Positions 43,328-51,534 of a stretch of DNA of 64,000 nucleotides are shown piece by piece. Source of the stretch: Microbacterium azadirachtae (lineage in GTDB: Bacteria > Actinomycetota > Actinomycetes > Actinomycetales > Microbacteriaceae); contig NZ_JYIX01000040.1 in the NCBI RefSeq assembly GCF_000956505.1, positions 310,001 through 374,000 on the forward strand, read 5' to 3'. The translations under genes were made by a program, and so were the position numbers. Under the pieces are notes generated by a model. The model saw only the letters and a program-made list of their open reading frames with translations, was not told the origin of the DNA and searched no databases. Position 1 is the stretch's first letter; each line of letters begins with the position of its first letter.

Positions 43328-44583
43328 CCGGGGTCGTCCTGGCCCTGCCCCCGGAGCGCGCCGAGGGTCTCGCGGAAGAGCTGGAGCTTGCCGGCGTCGC
43401 GGTGATCGCGCGGATGCCGCCGCACCAGGCCGCCCGCCTGGTCGCGCACGCCGAGGAGCTCCGCGGTGCCGAGGCGCTGCTGATCCCGGCGGAGCGGGCA
43501 TGGTTGAGCCCGGCGCTGCGCGGGGCCTGCGACCGCGCGGGCGTGCGGATCCTGACTCTGGGCGACGGTCCAGCCGCCGCCCGGCTCGCGCACCGGCACG
43601 GACTGGGCGCGCCGTTGCCCGCCTCCGCGAGCGGATGGGATGTCGCAGACGCGTTCCACGACAGGGGCACGGACGCGGACAGTGGCGCGACGAGCACCGC
43701 CGGCGCCGGCGCCGCCGCCGCCTCGCCGAACCGGCTGATCGCGGTGTGGGGCCCGCACGGCGCACCGGGACGCAGCACGGTCGCGGTGCAGCTCGCGGCG
43801 CTCCTCGCCGCCCCGGATCGAGGGGTCGCCCTCGTCGACGCCGACACCCATGCCCCTGCCCTCGCCCTCCTGCTGGGCCTGACCGACGACGGGCCAGGCA
43901 TCGCCGCCGCATGCCGCCGCGCGGAGCTGGGACTGCTCGACGGCGCCGAACTCAGCCGGCTCTCCCGCCCCGCGGAGTCCTCCGGCGGCACCATCGACGT
44001 GCTGGTGGGCATCAACCGCCCCTCGCGCTGGCCGGAGCTGTCGGCCGCGCGTCTGCGCGCAGCGCTCGACGCCTGCCGGCGCTGGAGCGCGATCACCCTG
44101 GTCGATGTCGCGGCCTCGCTCGAGGCCGACGAGGAGATCAGCAGCGATCTGGACGGCCCCCGGCGGAACGCCGCGACGCTCAGCGCCCTGCACAGCGCCG
44201 ACCGCATCGTGGCGGTGGCCGCGGCGGACCCGCTCGGGATCGCCCGATTCGTGCGCGGCTATGCGGAGCTGCGCGCCGAGGTCGGCGACGTCCCCGTCAC
44301 GGTCGCCGTGAACAAGGTGCGTCCAGGCCCCCTCGGCGTCGACGCGCGCGGTCAGGTCCGGCGCGCCCTGGACCGGTTCTCCGGCATCCGCGAGGTGCAC
44401 TTCCTGCCGTACGATCGGCGCGCGCTGGATGCCGCAGCCCTGCACACCAGACCCGTACCCGACGTGGCGGGCCGCTCGGCGTTCGCGACTGCCGCGCGCA
44501 CCCTCGCCATGACCCTGATGCGCGACGCGCACAGCCCCGGGACGCGGCGCGAACGGCGTCTCGGGGCTGCGGTCGCGGTCTGA
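43324..44583 (+). CDS. TadZ/CpaE-like MinD-family ATPase with altered P-loop
   Basis: A 419-residue protein: an N-terminal response-regulator-like domain (residues about 1-90), a short Gly/Ala linker, and a MinD/ParA-type domain. The deviant Walker A is GPHGAPGRST (143-152), where the signature and P-loop lysines are missing (Arg150 replaces one), while VALVDADTHAP and ITLVDVAA are kept. ATP binding is therefore doubtful. CpaE/TadZ proteins place Tad pilus machines at the pole. GTG 43324 overlaps the SAF gene. Its last 80 bp are duplicated at 46050-46129. Confidence 0.78.
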   Translation: MTGVVLALPPERAEGLAEELELAGVAVIARMPPHQAARLVAHAEELRGAEALLIPAERAWLSPALRGACDRAGVRILTLGDGPAAARLAHRHGLGAPLPASASGWDVADAFHDRGTDADSGATSTAGAGAAAASPNRLIAVWGPHGAPGRSTVAVQLAALLAAPDRGVALVDADTHAPALALLLGLTDDGPGIAAACRRAELGLLDGAELSRLSRPAESSGGTIDVLVGINRPSRWPELSAARLRAALDACRRWSAITLVDVAASLEADEEISSDLDGPRRNAATLSALHSADRIVAVAAADPLGIARFVRGYAELRAEVGDVPVTVAVNKVRPGPLGVDARGQVRRALDRFSGIREVHFLPYDRRALDAAALHTRPVPDVAGRSAFATAARTLAMTLMRDAHSPGTRRERRLGAAVAV

Positions 44584-44585
44584 CC
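44506..44585. repeat. Direct repeat flanking lower-GC islet, left copy
   Basis: Covers the 3' end of the TadZ-like gene. The last 67 bp (44519-44585) match 46063-46129 at 65 positions; similarity weakens toward 44506. It contains a hairpin (AGCCCCGGGACGC at 44533-44545 with 44556-44568) that could be the gene's terminator. Confidence 0.9.
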
Positions 44586-44742
44586 GGTGCCGACGGTCGG
44601 CGCGTGTACAGCACGAGGGCTTCATGTTGATGCCGTGGAGCTATTCGGCCGTGCTGCTCTGTCCCCGAAAAGGGTATCGATCTTGCTGCGATCGGCCCGA
44701 CTTCGTTCGACCACTAACGCAAATCTATTCGAGGGGGAAAAC

Positions 44743-45189
44743 ATGCGGTCTCATCTGCGACGGGCGGCGGTTGCCGTAGTAATGATGCTGGGAATCGGAG
44801 CTTTCAGCGGCTGCGCGATGGCGCTCGGCAATACGCGTTGCAATCTGAACGTTCAGAACCCTCATCAGTCGAGGGGAACTCCCCGATACATGGATTCAAA
44901 ACTCACTTTCACATGCGATCGAGTGGTACATGCCGTATCGGTCACAATCAAGATGCAACGCAGAGCTGGAGGCTCCTGGATTGAGGTTCCTAACTCATCG
45001 CGCACGATCTCCATCGATAACCTTCTCGCAAATACTCCACTGAAAGTGATGACTGGGGGCAATTTGCTCTGCACAGTTGGAACCTTCAGGACGGCCGGCA
45101 GGGGAACCGCGACGAACGCGCAAGGGCTCCGCGATTCGCTGGACCGGTACTACGGAGATCCTGTGTCTGTGACTTGTCCGAATTCGTAG
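44743..45189 (+). CDS. Small secreted protein or lipoprotein, unknown function
   Basis: A 148-residue protein with a signal sequence: basic RSHLRR, hydrophobic residues 8-22, then FSGC with Cys24, an imperfect lipobox (Phe at -3). The mature part has four more cysteines (CNLN, FTCD, LLCTV and VTCP contexts), suggesting two disulfides, and a beta-rich pattern. GAGGGGG lies six bases before ATG 44743. Codon use is much more A/T-rich than in neighbouring genes, a sign of transfer. No family recognised. Confidence 0.72.
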   Translation: MRSHLRRAAVAVVMMLGIGAFSGCAMALGNTRCNLNVQNPHQSRGTPRYMDSKLTFTCDRVVHAVSVTIKMQRRAGGSWIEVPNSSRTISIDNLLANTPLKVMTGGNLLCTVGTFRTAGRGTATNAQGLRDSLDRYYGDPVSVTCPNS

Positions 45190-45629
45190 TTCACGTTCGA
45201 GACGACTACCAGCGGCGGCGAACATCTCGCCTTTCGCACTCGTCGTCGCACTCTGGCGGCCAGGATGTTCGCTCCCCATCAGTGGCCGATTGCGCCATGG
45301 GTGGGATCGGTGGCCAGGGCGTTCTGCGCGGAGAGGTCGGCATCGCCCACCGAGGTCGATCGACACGAGTCTGGAGACAGGCAGTACTAGTGGGGGCGGT
45401 GGCAGGCTTCTGGACTCGTCACACGAGGAGATCCTGTGGCACCATCTTTGGTCAGGTCGGCGTTCGGAATTGGCTAGATCTGGTCTACCCTAGGGTTCGG
45501 GCTCACGCATCTGAATACACTACCAGCAGGGCCATGTGGCACAGCGAGAGGTTCAATGCTTCCTTTCATTGCAACACACCTGATTGACAATGCGGTTCTT
45601 CTAGGCAACCCTTTCTCAAGGTGAAATCT
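45190..45629. other. Gene-free part of the islet
   Basis: A 440-bp stretch between the two islet genes. Short open frames exist on both strands, but none has a ribosome-binding site with consistent actinobacterial codon bias. TTGACA at 45585-45590 is a possible -35 for the next gene, with no clear -10. It may be decayed sequence. Confidence 0.4.
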
Positions 45630-46001
45630 ATGGATGATTCAACAATTACAGCGCGACTGAGATCCAGTTTCGGGGACGATGTCCACTCCGCCGAAGGCGT
45701 TGAGCACTGTTGGCTGATCTCTTCCGAATTGGCGAGTCGCACGATCGTTCTTGAAGCAGGCGATGACGCGGTACGGATCCATGCAGGCAGGATCGTCGAT
45801 GCTCTGTCCCTGGAGGACCGCGACGACCTCGATCGGATCGTCACCCTGATCGAGGCAATCCGTGCCGGTCGCGCCTACGAATATTTTGGCTATTCGACGG
45901 AGCCGCCATTCGGCTTCATCGGATACGAAGTCAACGCACCCGGATTGGTCGTTGTGCGTGTGGACGAGGGTGCACGCATCATCCACAAGGCGCTTGTCTG
46001 A
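45630..46001 (+). CDS. Orphan 123-residue protein, unknown function
   Basis: A small acidic soluble protein. An N-terminal part with alternating strands (ASRTIVLEAGDDAVRIHAGRI) is followed by a helix (LEDRDDLDRIVTLIEAIRAG) and a C-terminal strand pair (GLVVVRVDEGARIIHKALV). ATG 45630 is preferred because AAGGTG lies at proper distance; GTG 45621 is the other option. The size, charge and isolation within an islet resemble immunity-type proteins, but no family is recognised. Confidence 0.55.
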   Translation: MDDSTITARLRSSFGDDVHSAEGVEHCWLISSELASRTIVLEAGDDAVRIHAGRIVDALSLEDRDDLDRIVTLIEAIRAGRAYEYFGYSTEPPFGFIGYEVNAPGLVVVRVDEGARIIHKALV

Positions 46002-46049
46002 CAATTCAAAAGAGCAGGCCGCGGGAATCTGCTTTGCAATCCGCGACAA

Positions 46050-46129
46050 GCCACGACGCTGCTGCGCGACGCGCACAGCCCCGGGACGCGACGCGAACGG
46101 CGTCTCGGGGCTGCGGCCGCGGTCTGACC
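46050..46129. repeat. Direct repeat flanking lower-GC islet, right copy
   Basis: Partner of 44506-44585. It still reads, in frame, as the last codons of the TadZ-like protein (LLRDAHSPGTRRERRLGAAA then V and stop). Its hairpin (46077-46089 with 46100-46112) lies between the islet and the aminotransferase gene and may terminate both. Confidence 0.9.
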
Positions 46130-46144
46130 CGCGCCGGCGACGGG

Positions 46145-47368
46145 TTACTGCTTGTAGCTCGCCAGGAAGTTGCCGAGGCGCTCGATGGCCTCGGTGATCA
46201 CGCGCGGCTCGGGCAGCGTCACCACCCGCAGGTGGTCCGGCGTCGCCCAGTTGAAGCCGGTGCCCTGCACGAGCAGGATGCGCTCAGCGACCAGCAGGTC
46301 GTAGATGAGCTTCGCGTCGTCGTGGATCTCGTGCACGTTCGGATCCAGCTTCGGGAACGCGTAGAGGGCTCCCGTGGGCTTCACGCAGCTGACGCCGGGG
46401 ATCGCGGAGAGCCCCTCCCAGGCGGCGTCGCGCTGCAGGTGCAGGCGCCCGCTCGGGGCGATCAGCGACTCGATCGACTGCACCCCGCCGAGCGCCGCCT
46501 GCACCGCGTGCTGCGCCGGCACGTTCGGGCACAGTCGCGTGGACGCGAGCAGGGTGATCCCCTCGATGAAGCCCTTCGCGTGCTGCTGCGGACCCGTGAT
46601 GACGAGCCAGCCCGACCGGTATCCGGCCACGCGGTAGGTCTTGGAGAGTCCGTTGAAGGTCAGGCAGAGCAGGTCGGGCGCGAGGGTCGCGGTGGGGATG
46701 TGGTGCGCGTCGTCGAAGAGGATCCGGTCGTAGATCTCGTCCGACAGCAGCAGCAGGTCATTCTCCCTCGCGACCTGCACGATGCCCTGCAGCACCTCGC
46801 GCGAGTACACCGCGCCGGTCGGGTTGTTCGGGTTGATGATGACGATGGCCTTGGTACGAGGCGTCACCTTGGACCGCAGATCCTCCAGATCCGGGTTCCA
46901 GCCGTTCTCCTCGTCGCACAGGTAGTGCACAGGGGTGCCGCCGGCGAGGCTGGTCATCGCGGTCCACAGCGGATAGTCCGGCGCGGGGATGAGCACCTCG
47001 TCGCCCTCGTCCAGCAGCGCCTGCATGGTCATCGTGATGAGCTCGGAGACGCCGTTGCCGAGGTAGACGTCCTCCGGGTCGACGAGCGGGAAGCCGTCGA
47101 CCTGCTCATAGCGGCTGACCACGGCGCGGCGCGCGGAGATGATGCCCTTGCTCTCGCTGTAGCCGTGCGCGGTGGGCAGCGTCGCGAGCATGTCGCGCAC
47201 GATCTGCTGCGGCGCCTCGAACCCGAAGACCGCGGGGTTGCCCGTGTTCAGCTTGAGCACCGAGTGGCCTGCCGCCTCCAGCCGAGCCGCCTCGACGAGC
47301 GCGTTGCCGCGGATCTCGTACAGGACGTTCTTCAGCTTGGACGACTGGTCGAAGGTTCTCGGTGTCAT
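46145..47368 (-). CDS. PLP-dependent aminotransferase, AlaA-like
   Basis: A 407-residue class I aminotransferase. The PLP lysine is Lys243 in GLSKTYRVAG, INPNNPTGAVYSRE binds substrate, and DEIYDRILFDD and YRSGW are conserved. Closest in pattern to alanine aminotransferase AlaA (FDQSSKLKNVLYEIRG N-terminus), which interconverts pyruvate/glutamate and alanine/2-oxoglutarate. It starts 49 bases after the gntR stop on the same strand and may be its co-transcribed neighbour. Confidence 0.92.
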   Translation of the reverse strand: MTPRTFDQSSKLKNVLYEIRGNALVEAARLEAAGHSVLKLNTGNPAVFGFEAPQQIVRDMLATLPTAHGYSESKGIISARRAVVSRYEQVDGFPLVDPEDVYLGNGVSELITMTMQALLDEGDEVLIPAPDYPLWTAMTSLAGGTPVHYLCDEENGWNPDLEDLRSKVTPRTKAIVIINPNNPTGAVYSREVLQGIVQVARENDLLLLSDEIYDRILFDDAHHIPTATLAPDLLCLTFNGLSKTYRVAGYRSGWLVITGPQQHAKGFIEGITLLASTRLCPNVPAQHAVQAALGGVQSIESLIAPSGRLHLQRDAAWEGLSAIPGVSCVKPTGALYAFPKLDPNVHEIHDDAKLIYDLLVAERILLVQGTGFNWATPDHLRVVTLPEPRVITEAIERLGNFLASYKQ

Positions 47369-47417
47369 CGGCCAAGGTTACCGCCCACGCGAGGGGTCCC
47401 CGTGCACGCGGGTCGCG

Positions 47418-48086
47418 CTACTCGGCGCGGGCCGCGCCCGCACGGACCGCCTCGACGTGCGCGATGCGCTCCCGGCGGCTGCTCTCCACATGCGAGGCGG
47501 CGAGCTCCGCCGCGCGCTCCGCGTCGCGTGCCTTGATCGCCTCGAACAGCTCGACGTGCTCCCCGCTGATGTGCTGCAAGTCGTCGTGCTGCGAGAGCGC
47601 CCAGCGCAGTCTGCTGCGGATGCCCTTCATCATGTCGCTCAGCAGCCGGTTCTCGGCGAGGTCCGTGACGATCTCGTGGAAGTCGGCCGCGGCGCGGCGG
47701 GATCCGATCCCGTCCCCCGACCGTGCGCCGGTCTCCTCCAGCTCGAGCGACCGCTGCAGCCGGGCGAGGCCGTCGCGCCGGTGGCGCTCCGCCGCGAGGC
47801 GGAACGCCAGGGGCTCGAGCACCGCACGCACCTCATCGAGATCGGCGAGGTCGGCGTCGGTGAACTCGCGCACCACGGCCCAGGTGTGCGGCCGCAGTTC
47901 GACGAGGCCCTCCGCGACGAGCACCTTGAGCGCGTCCCGCACCGGCACCCGGCTCACGCCGAACTCGGCCGCGAGGTCGCGCTCGATCAGGCGGCCGCCG
48001 GGGGCGCGCACGCCGTCGAGGATCGCGTCGCGCAACCACGACGCGATCCGCGTGGACTCGGGCTGACGTTCATCCGTGCTGGTCAC
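47418..48086 (-). CDS. GntR/FadR-family transcriptional regulator
   Basis: A 222-residue regulator: N-terminal winged helix (IASWLRDAILDGVRAPGGRLIERDLAAEFGVS, positions about 13-44, then RVPVRDALKVLVAEGLVEL) and a C-terminal FCD ligand domain (FHEIVTDLAENRLL, with His residues for a metal or carboxylate ligand). It is encoded right after the carbamate kinase and is the obvious local regulator of the divergent carbamoyltransferase cluster. GTG 48086 is used as start; the ribosome-binding site is poor. Confidence 0.88.
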   Translation of the reverse strand: MTSTDERQPESTRIASWLRDAILDGVRAPGGRLIERDLAAEFGVSRVPVRDALKVLVAEGLVELRPHTWAVVREFTDADLADLDEVRAVLEPLAFRLAAERHRRDGLARLQRSLELEETGARSGDGIGSRRAAADFHEIVTDLAENRLLSDMMKGIRSRLRWALSQHDDLQHISGEHVELFEAIKARDAERAAELAASHVESSRRERIAHVEAVRAGAARAE

Positions 48087-48137
48087 GGCCCCATTCTTCC
48101 ATCGCGCGGTCCACCTCCTGCGACGACGGCACGCGGG

Positions 48138-49082
48138 TCAGGCCTTCGCGGTCTCGACCCAGCGGATGCCCTCCTTGAGCGTCGGCACGATCTCGGTGCC
48201 GATCTTGCGCGCGAGCAGGTCGTCCAGCCGGTCGAGCGGACCGATGAGGGTGCGGCCTCCGGCGCGCGCGACGCGGATCGCGGCGTCGATCTTCGGCTGC
48301 ATGGATCCCTCCGCGAACGACATCGCGGAGACGGCATCGACCGAGGCCGTGTGGATGTCGCGCTGCTCCGGGGTGCCCCAGTTCTCGCTCACGTAGTCGC
48401 CGTCGGTGAGCATGATGAGCGTGTCGGCCTGGATGTCGGCGGCGAGCGCGGCGCTGGCGAGATCCTTGTCCACCACGGCCTGCACGCCGATGTGGCGGCC
48501 CTTCGAGTCCACGCGCACGGGGACTCCCCCGCCGCCCACGCATACGGCGAGGCTGCCGGCCTCGAGGAGGCGGCGGATGAGCGGCGCCTGCACGATCGAG
48601 AGCGGCATCGGCGAGGGCACGACGCGACGGAACGCGTTGCCGTCCTTCGCGATGGTCCAGCGGTACTCGGCGGCGGCCTCTGCGGCGTCGTGCGCGGAGT
48701 ACTGCGGTCCGATGAGCTTTGTGGGGCGCACGAAGGCCGGATCCGCCTCGTCGACCACGGTCGTGGTGATGATGCCCGCGACCTCGCGCTCGCCGCCCAG
48801 CGCGTTGGAGAGCTCCTGCTGCACGACGTAGCCGATCATCCCCTGCGTCTCGGCTCCGAGGATGTCGAGCGGATACGCCGCGACGTCCTGGTAGGCGAGG
48901 TTCTGGAGCGCGAGCAGGCCGACCTGGGGGCCGTTGCCGTGCGTGATGACGACTTCGTTGTCGCGGGCGAACGAGGCGAGCGCCTCGCACGCGGCCTTGA
49001 CGTTGGCCCGCAGGTATTCGGCCGTCATCGGCTCGCCTCGGCGGGCGAGGGCGTTGCCCCCGAGTGCCACTACGACACGCAT
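48138..49082 (-). CDS. arcC: Carbamate kinase
   Basis: A 314-residue kinase that makes ATP from carbamoyl phosphate and ADP, releasing ammonia and CO2. MRVVVALGGNALARRG, THGNGPQVGLL, CVGGGGVPV, VDKDLASAALA and LTDGDYVSENWG match the family throughout. No ornithine carbamoyltransferase or arginine deiminase is nearby; instead AllF/G/H genes lie divergently, so it plays the AllK role of using their carbamoyl phosphate. The start ATG 49082 faces the shared operator region. Confidence 0.95.
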   Translation of the reverse strand: MRVVVALGGNALARRGEPMTAEYLRANVKAACEALASFARDNEVVITHGNGPQVGLLALQNLAYQDVAAYPLDILGAETQGMIGYVVQQELSNALGGEREVAGIITTTVVDEADPAFVRPTKLIGPQYSAHDAAEAAAEYRWTIAKDGNAFRRVVPSPMPLSIVQAPLIRRLLEAGSLAVCVGGGGVPVRVDSKGRHIGVQAVVDKDLASAALAADIQADTLIMLTDGDYVSENWGTPEQRDIHTASVDAVSAMSFAEGSMQPKIDAAIRVARAGGRTLIGPLDRLDDLLARKIGTEIVPTLKEGIRWVETAKA

Positions 49083-49128
49083 CTGGTCTCTCCTTCGCTG
49101 AGGCCGCGAAGGCGGCCCGTTCGATCAG

Positions 49129-49162
49129 AAATGGTACTCCATTTAAGACAATGGTATACATT
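49129..49162. promoter_or_regulatory. Two palindromic operators in divergent promoter
   Basis: AAATGG-TACT-CCATTT (49129-49144) is a perfect 6-bp inverted repeat, and AATGGTATACATT (49150-49162) is a close variant centred about 20 bp away, two helical turns. They resemble FadR-type GntR half-sites (ATGGTA/TACCAT) and lie between arcC and allH. Binding by the GntR protein encoded at 47418-48086 is inferred. Confidence 0.6.
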
Positions 49163-49228
49163 CAAGAGACCACTTGATCACCCTTCCCCATCGCCCACCA
49201 CGTCGGGGAAGGCCCAGGAGAGAACACG

Positions 49229-50227
49229 ATGCCCCCCATCGCCACCCCGATCGCCGTGCGCGCGATCACCTGGGACCCCTCGCTCGAGGAGACGCTCGCA
49301 CACGCCGCCGATGCGCAGCCCTCCTCCGTGCTGGCCCGCACCCGCCCCGGCGTCACCCCGTCGATGCCCGTCGATGCCGGCGTGCGGGTGCACTCGGTGC
49401 ATCGCCGCGCCGTGAACCTCCGTGTCGGCGATGAGCTCGTCGCACTGGTCTCGGCCGCGCTCGATGACGCGCCGGCCACGGTCCGCGTCCCGGTCGAGGA
49501 CTGGACGGCGCTGCAGGTGCGCCAGGGCGATCCCGCATCGATCGGACCGGACGGCTTCCGCATCGAGACGGTCCAGGGGCCGATCGCCGTGCTCACCTCG
49601 TCGGCCACCGCGTGGGCGCCGGCCGAGATCTGCCTGTGCGCGCTCTCGGACGGGCAGCTGCTGCGCGCGGAGGCGACGATCGCGGCGACCCCCGCGCCGG
49701 TGCAGCAGTCCGCGTTCGGCAGCGCCGCCGCCGCGCTGCTCACCGAACGCGTGGCGGCTCTCGAAGAGGCGTTGCGGAGGCGGGATCCCTCCGCGATCAC
49801 CGCGGCCGCGGCAGGACTGCTCGGACTCGGAGAGGGGCTGACGCCGTCCGGCGACGACGTGCTGACCGGGCTCGCCTTCGTGAGCGCGCAGCGCGGGACC
49901 AGGCTCCATGGAGCGCTCGCATCGCTCGCCGCCGCACTCGACGACGAGGAGGAGCGAACGACGCTGCTGAGCGTCGCGACCGTCCGCCACGCGCTCAAGG
50001 CCCGCGCGCAGCACGGCCTGCACGAGCTGATCCAGGCCGTCCGCGACGGCGACGACGAGCGCATCCGCGACGCGGCGCTGCACGTCGCGGGGATCGGTCA
50101 CACCTCCGGCACGGACATCCTCTCGGGCGTCCGGCTCGCCCTGCGCACAGAGGCGGCGCTGCGCTCCGCCTCCGCACCCGTCCCCGCGACCTCGTCGTCC
50201 GGGATCATTCCGAAGGAGCAAGCGTGA
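49229..50227 (+). CDS. allH: DUF2877 protein, AllH-like oxamate carbamoyltransferase subunit
   Basis: A 332-residue DUF2877 protein. The family core is GLLGLGEGLTPSGDDVLTG (split here at residues about 190-208), with a second conserved stretch GIGHTSGTDILSGV near the C-terminus. In E. coli the DUF2877 protein YlbF was renamed AllH when it was shown, with AllF (FdrA) and AllG (YlbE), to form oxamate carbamoyltransferase. Here it opens the plus-strand operon and is overlapped by the permease gene. ATG 49229 has GGAGAGAACACG upstream. Confidence 0.85.
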   Translation: MPPIATPIAVRAITWDPSLEETLAHAADAQPSSVLARTRPGVTPSMPVDAGVRVHSVHRRAVNLRVGDELVALVSAALDDAPATVRVPVEDWTALQVRQGDPASIGPDGFRIETVQGPIAVLTSSATAWAPAEICLCALSDGQLLRAEATIAATPAPVQQSAFGSAAAALLTERVAALEEALRRRDPSAITAAAAGLLGLGEGLTPSGDDVLTGLAFVSAQRGTRLHGALASLAAALDDEEERTTLLSVATVRHALKARAQHGLHELIQAVRDGDDERIRDAALHVAGIGHTSGTDILSGVRLALRTEAALRSASAPVPATSSSGIIPKEQA

Positions 50228-51534
50228 TGACCAAGACCGTCCCCGCGGAGACCAGCACGGGTGAGTTCGAGCACGAACCCGTGCCGCTCAGCCACCGGAA
50301 GTCGCTCTTCACCGTCTCGGCGGTGTGGTTCGGCTTCCCGATGATCCTCACCAACGCCGTGCCCGGTGGACTCGTGGTCGCGATGCTGGGCTTCTGGCCC
50401 GGTGTCGGCGCGATCCTCACCGCGAACGCGATCATGTTCGTCTATGTGAGCCTGCTCAGCTGGCGCGCGGGCCGCACCGGCAAGAGCTTCTCGCTGCAGG
50501 CGACCGAGACCTTCGGCACGGCGGGCTACGCGATCGCGTCGGGATTCCTCTCGACCGTGGTCGTCGGATGGTTCGCGTTCAACACGGGCGCGACCGGCGA
50601 CAGTCTCAGCACGGCCTTCGGCTGGAACGAGACGCTCGTCGCCGCACTCGCAGGCCTCGTGTTCATCGCCGTCACGTACCTCGGCATCCGCGCCCTGTCC
50701 GTACTGGGCGCGATCGCGGCACCGCTGTTCATCGCGGCGGTCCTCATCGCGATCGGCATCGCGGCGCAGAACCACGACTTCTCCGCGGTCTTCGGCTACA
50801 CCGGCGTCGGCGGCGGCGCGATGTCGTTCGGCGTCGCGGTGACCGCGATCATGGCGACCTTCGCCGACTCCGGCACCATGACCGCGGACTTCACCCGCTG
50901 GGCGCGCAACGGCAAGCAGGCCGTGATCGCCACAGTCACCGCGTTCCCGTTCGCGAGCCTGGTCGCCCAGCTCAGCGGGGCGCTCTTCGTCGCCGCGGGC
51001 GCGATCGCGTCCCCGGCCGTGAACGGCGGCAACTTCGCGCCGATCCTGACCGGCACCCGCAATCCGCTGCTGGACGTGTTCCTGCTGCTGTTCGTCGTGA
51101 TCAACCTCGGATCCGTGTGCACGCACTGCCTCTACAACGGCGCCCTGGGCTGGTCGCACCTGACCCGTTCGAAGATGCGCGTGCTGACCCTCATCCTGGG
51201 CGTGATCGGAACGCTGGTGGCCGTGCTCGGCGCCTGGCACTACTTCGTGAACTGGCTCGCGCTGCTCGGTGTCCTGGTGCCACCGCTCGGCGCCGTGCTC
51301 ATCGCCGACCAGATCATCCTCGCGAAGCGCAACGCCGGCCGGCCGCCGCAGCGGTTCCGGCTCACCGCGCTGGTGGCCTGGGCCATCGGCGCCGGGGCAG
51401 CGCTGCTCTCGCACTTCTTCGCCCCCGTCCTGAGCGATGCCGTGGTCGGCCTCGTCGTGGGCTGCATCGCCTATCTCGCCCTGGAGCGGCTCGCCCGCCC
51501 GCAGACCGCCCTCATGAAGGAGACCATCCGATGA
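50227..51534 (+). CDS. NCS1-type cytosine permease-like transporter (CodB-like)
   Basis: A 435-residue membrane protein with about 12 helices of the cytosine/purine NCS1 family, CodB branch: VSAVWFGFPMILTNAVPGG in helix 1, DFTRWARNGKQAV after helix 6, and GSVCTHCLYNGALGWS in helix 8. Likely imports a nucleobase or ureide by proton or sodium symport. ATG 50227 overlaps the allH stop by one base, and the ankyrin gene overlaps its end (ATGA), so it is fully embedded in the operon. Confidence 0.9.
   Translation: MTKTVPAETSTGEFEHEPVPLSHRKSLFTVSAVWFGFPMILTNAVPGGLVVAMLGFWPGVGAILTANAIMFVYVSLLSWRAGRTGKSFSLQATETFGTAGYAIASGFLSTVVVGWFAFNTGATGDSLSTAFGWNETLVAALAGLVFIAVTYLGIRALSVLGAIAAPLFIAAVLIAIGIAAQNHDFSAVFGYTGVGGGAMSFGVAVTAIMATFADSGTMTADFTRWARNGKQAVIATVTAFPFASLVAQLSGALFVAAGAIASPAVNGGNFAPILTGTRNPLLDVFLLLFVVINLGSVCTHCLYNGALGWSHLTRSKMRVLTLILGVIGTLVAVLGAWHYFVNWLALLGVLVPPLGAVLIADQIILAKRNAGRPPQRFRLTALVAWAIGAGAALLSHFFAPVLSDAVVGLVVGCIAYLALERLARPQTALMKETIR

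Larger units (their letters stand above)
44586..46049. mobile_element. Small lower-GC islet between direct repeats
   Basis: This 1.46-kb stretch has visibly more A/T than its surroundings and carries two orphan genes (44743-45189 and 45630-46001). It is bracketed by the duplicated 3' end of the TadZ-like gene. The layout is what site-specific integration at a gene's 3' end, or a tandem-duplication event followed by gene replacement, would leave. No integrase or transposase is present, so mobility is inferred only. Confidence 0.5.

Noticed and set aside
45174-45587. 137-codon plus-strand frame between the islet genes
   Set aside because: No ribosome-binding site, erratic codon use and no protein-like pattern; left as non-coding.
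49083-49228. Riboswitch in the arcC/allH intergenic region
   Set aside because: Only 146 bp shared by two promoters, with palindromic DNA sites that explain the symmetry; no riboswitch core seen.
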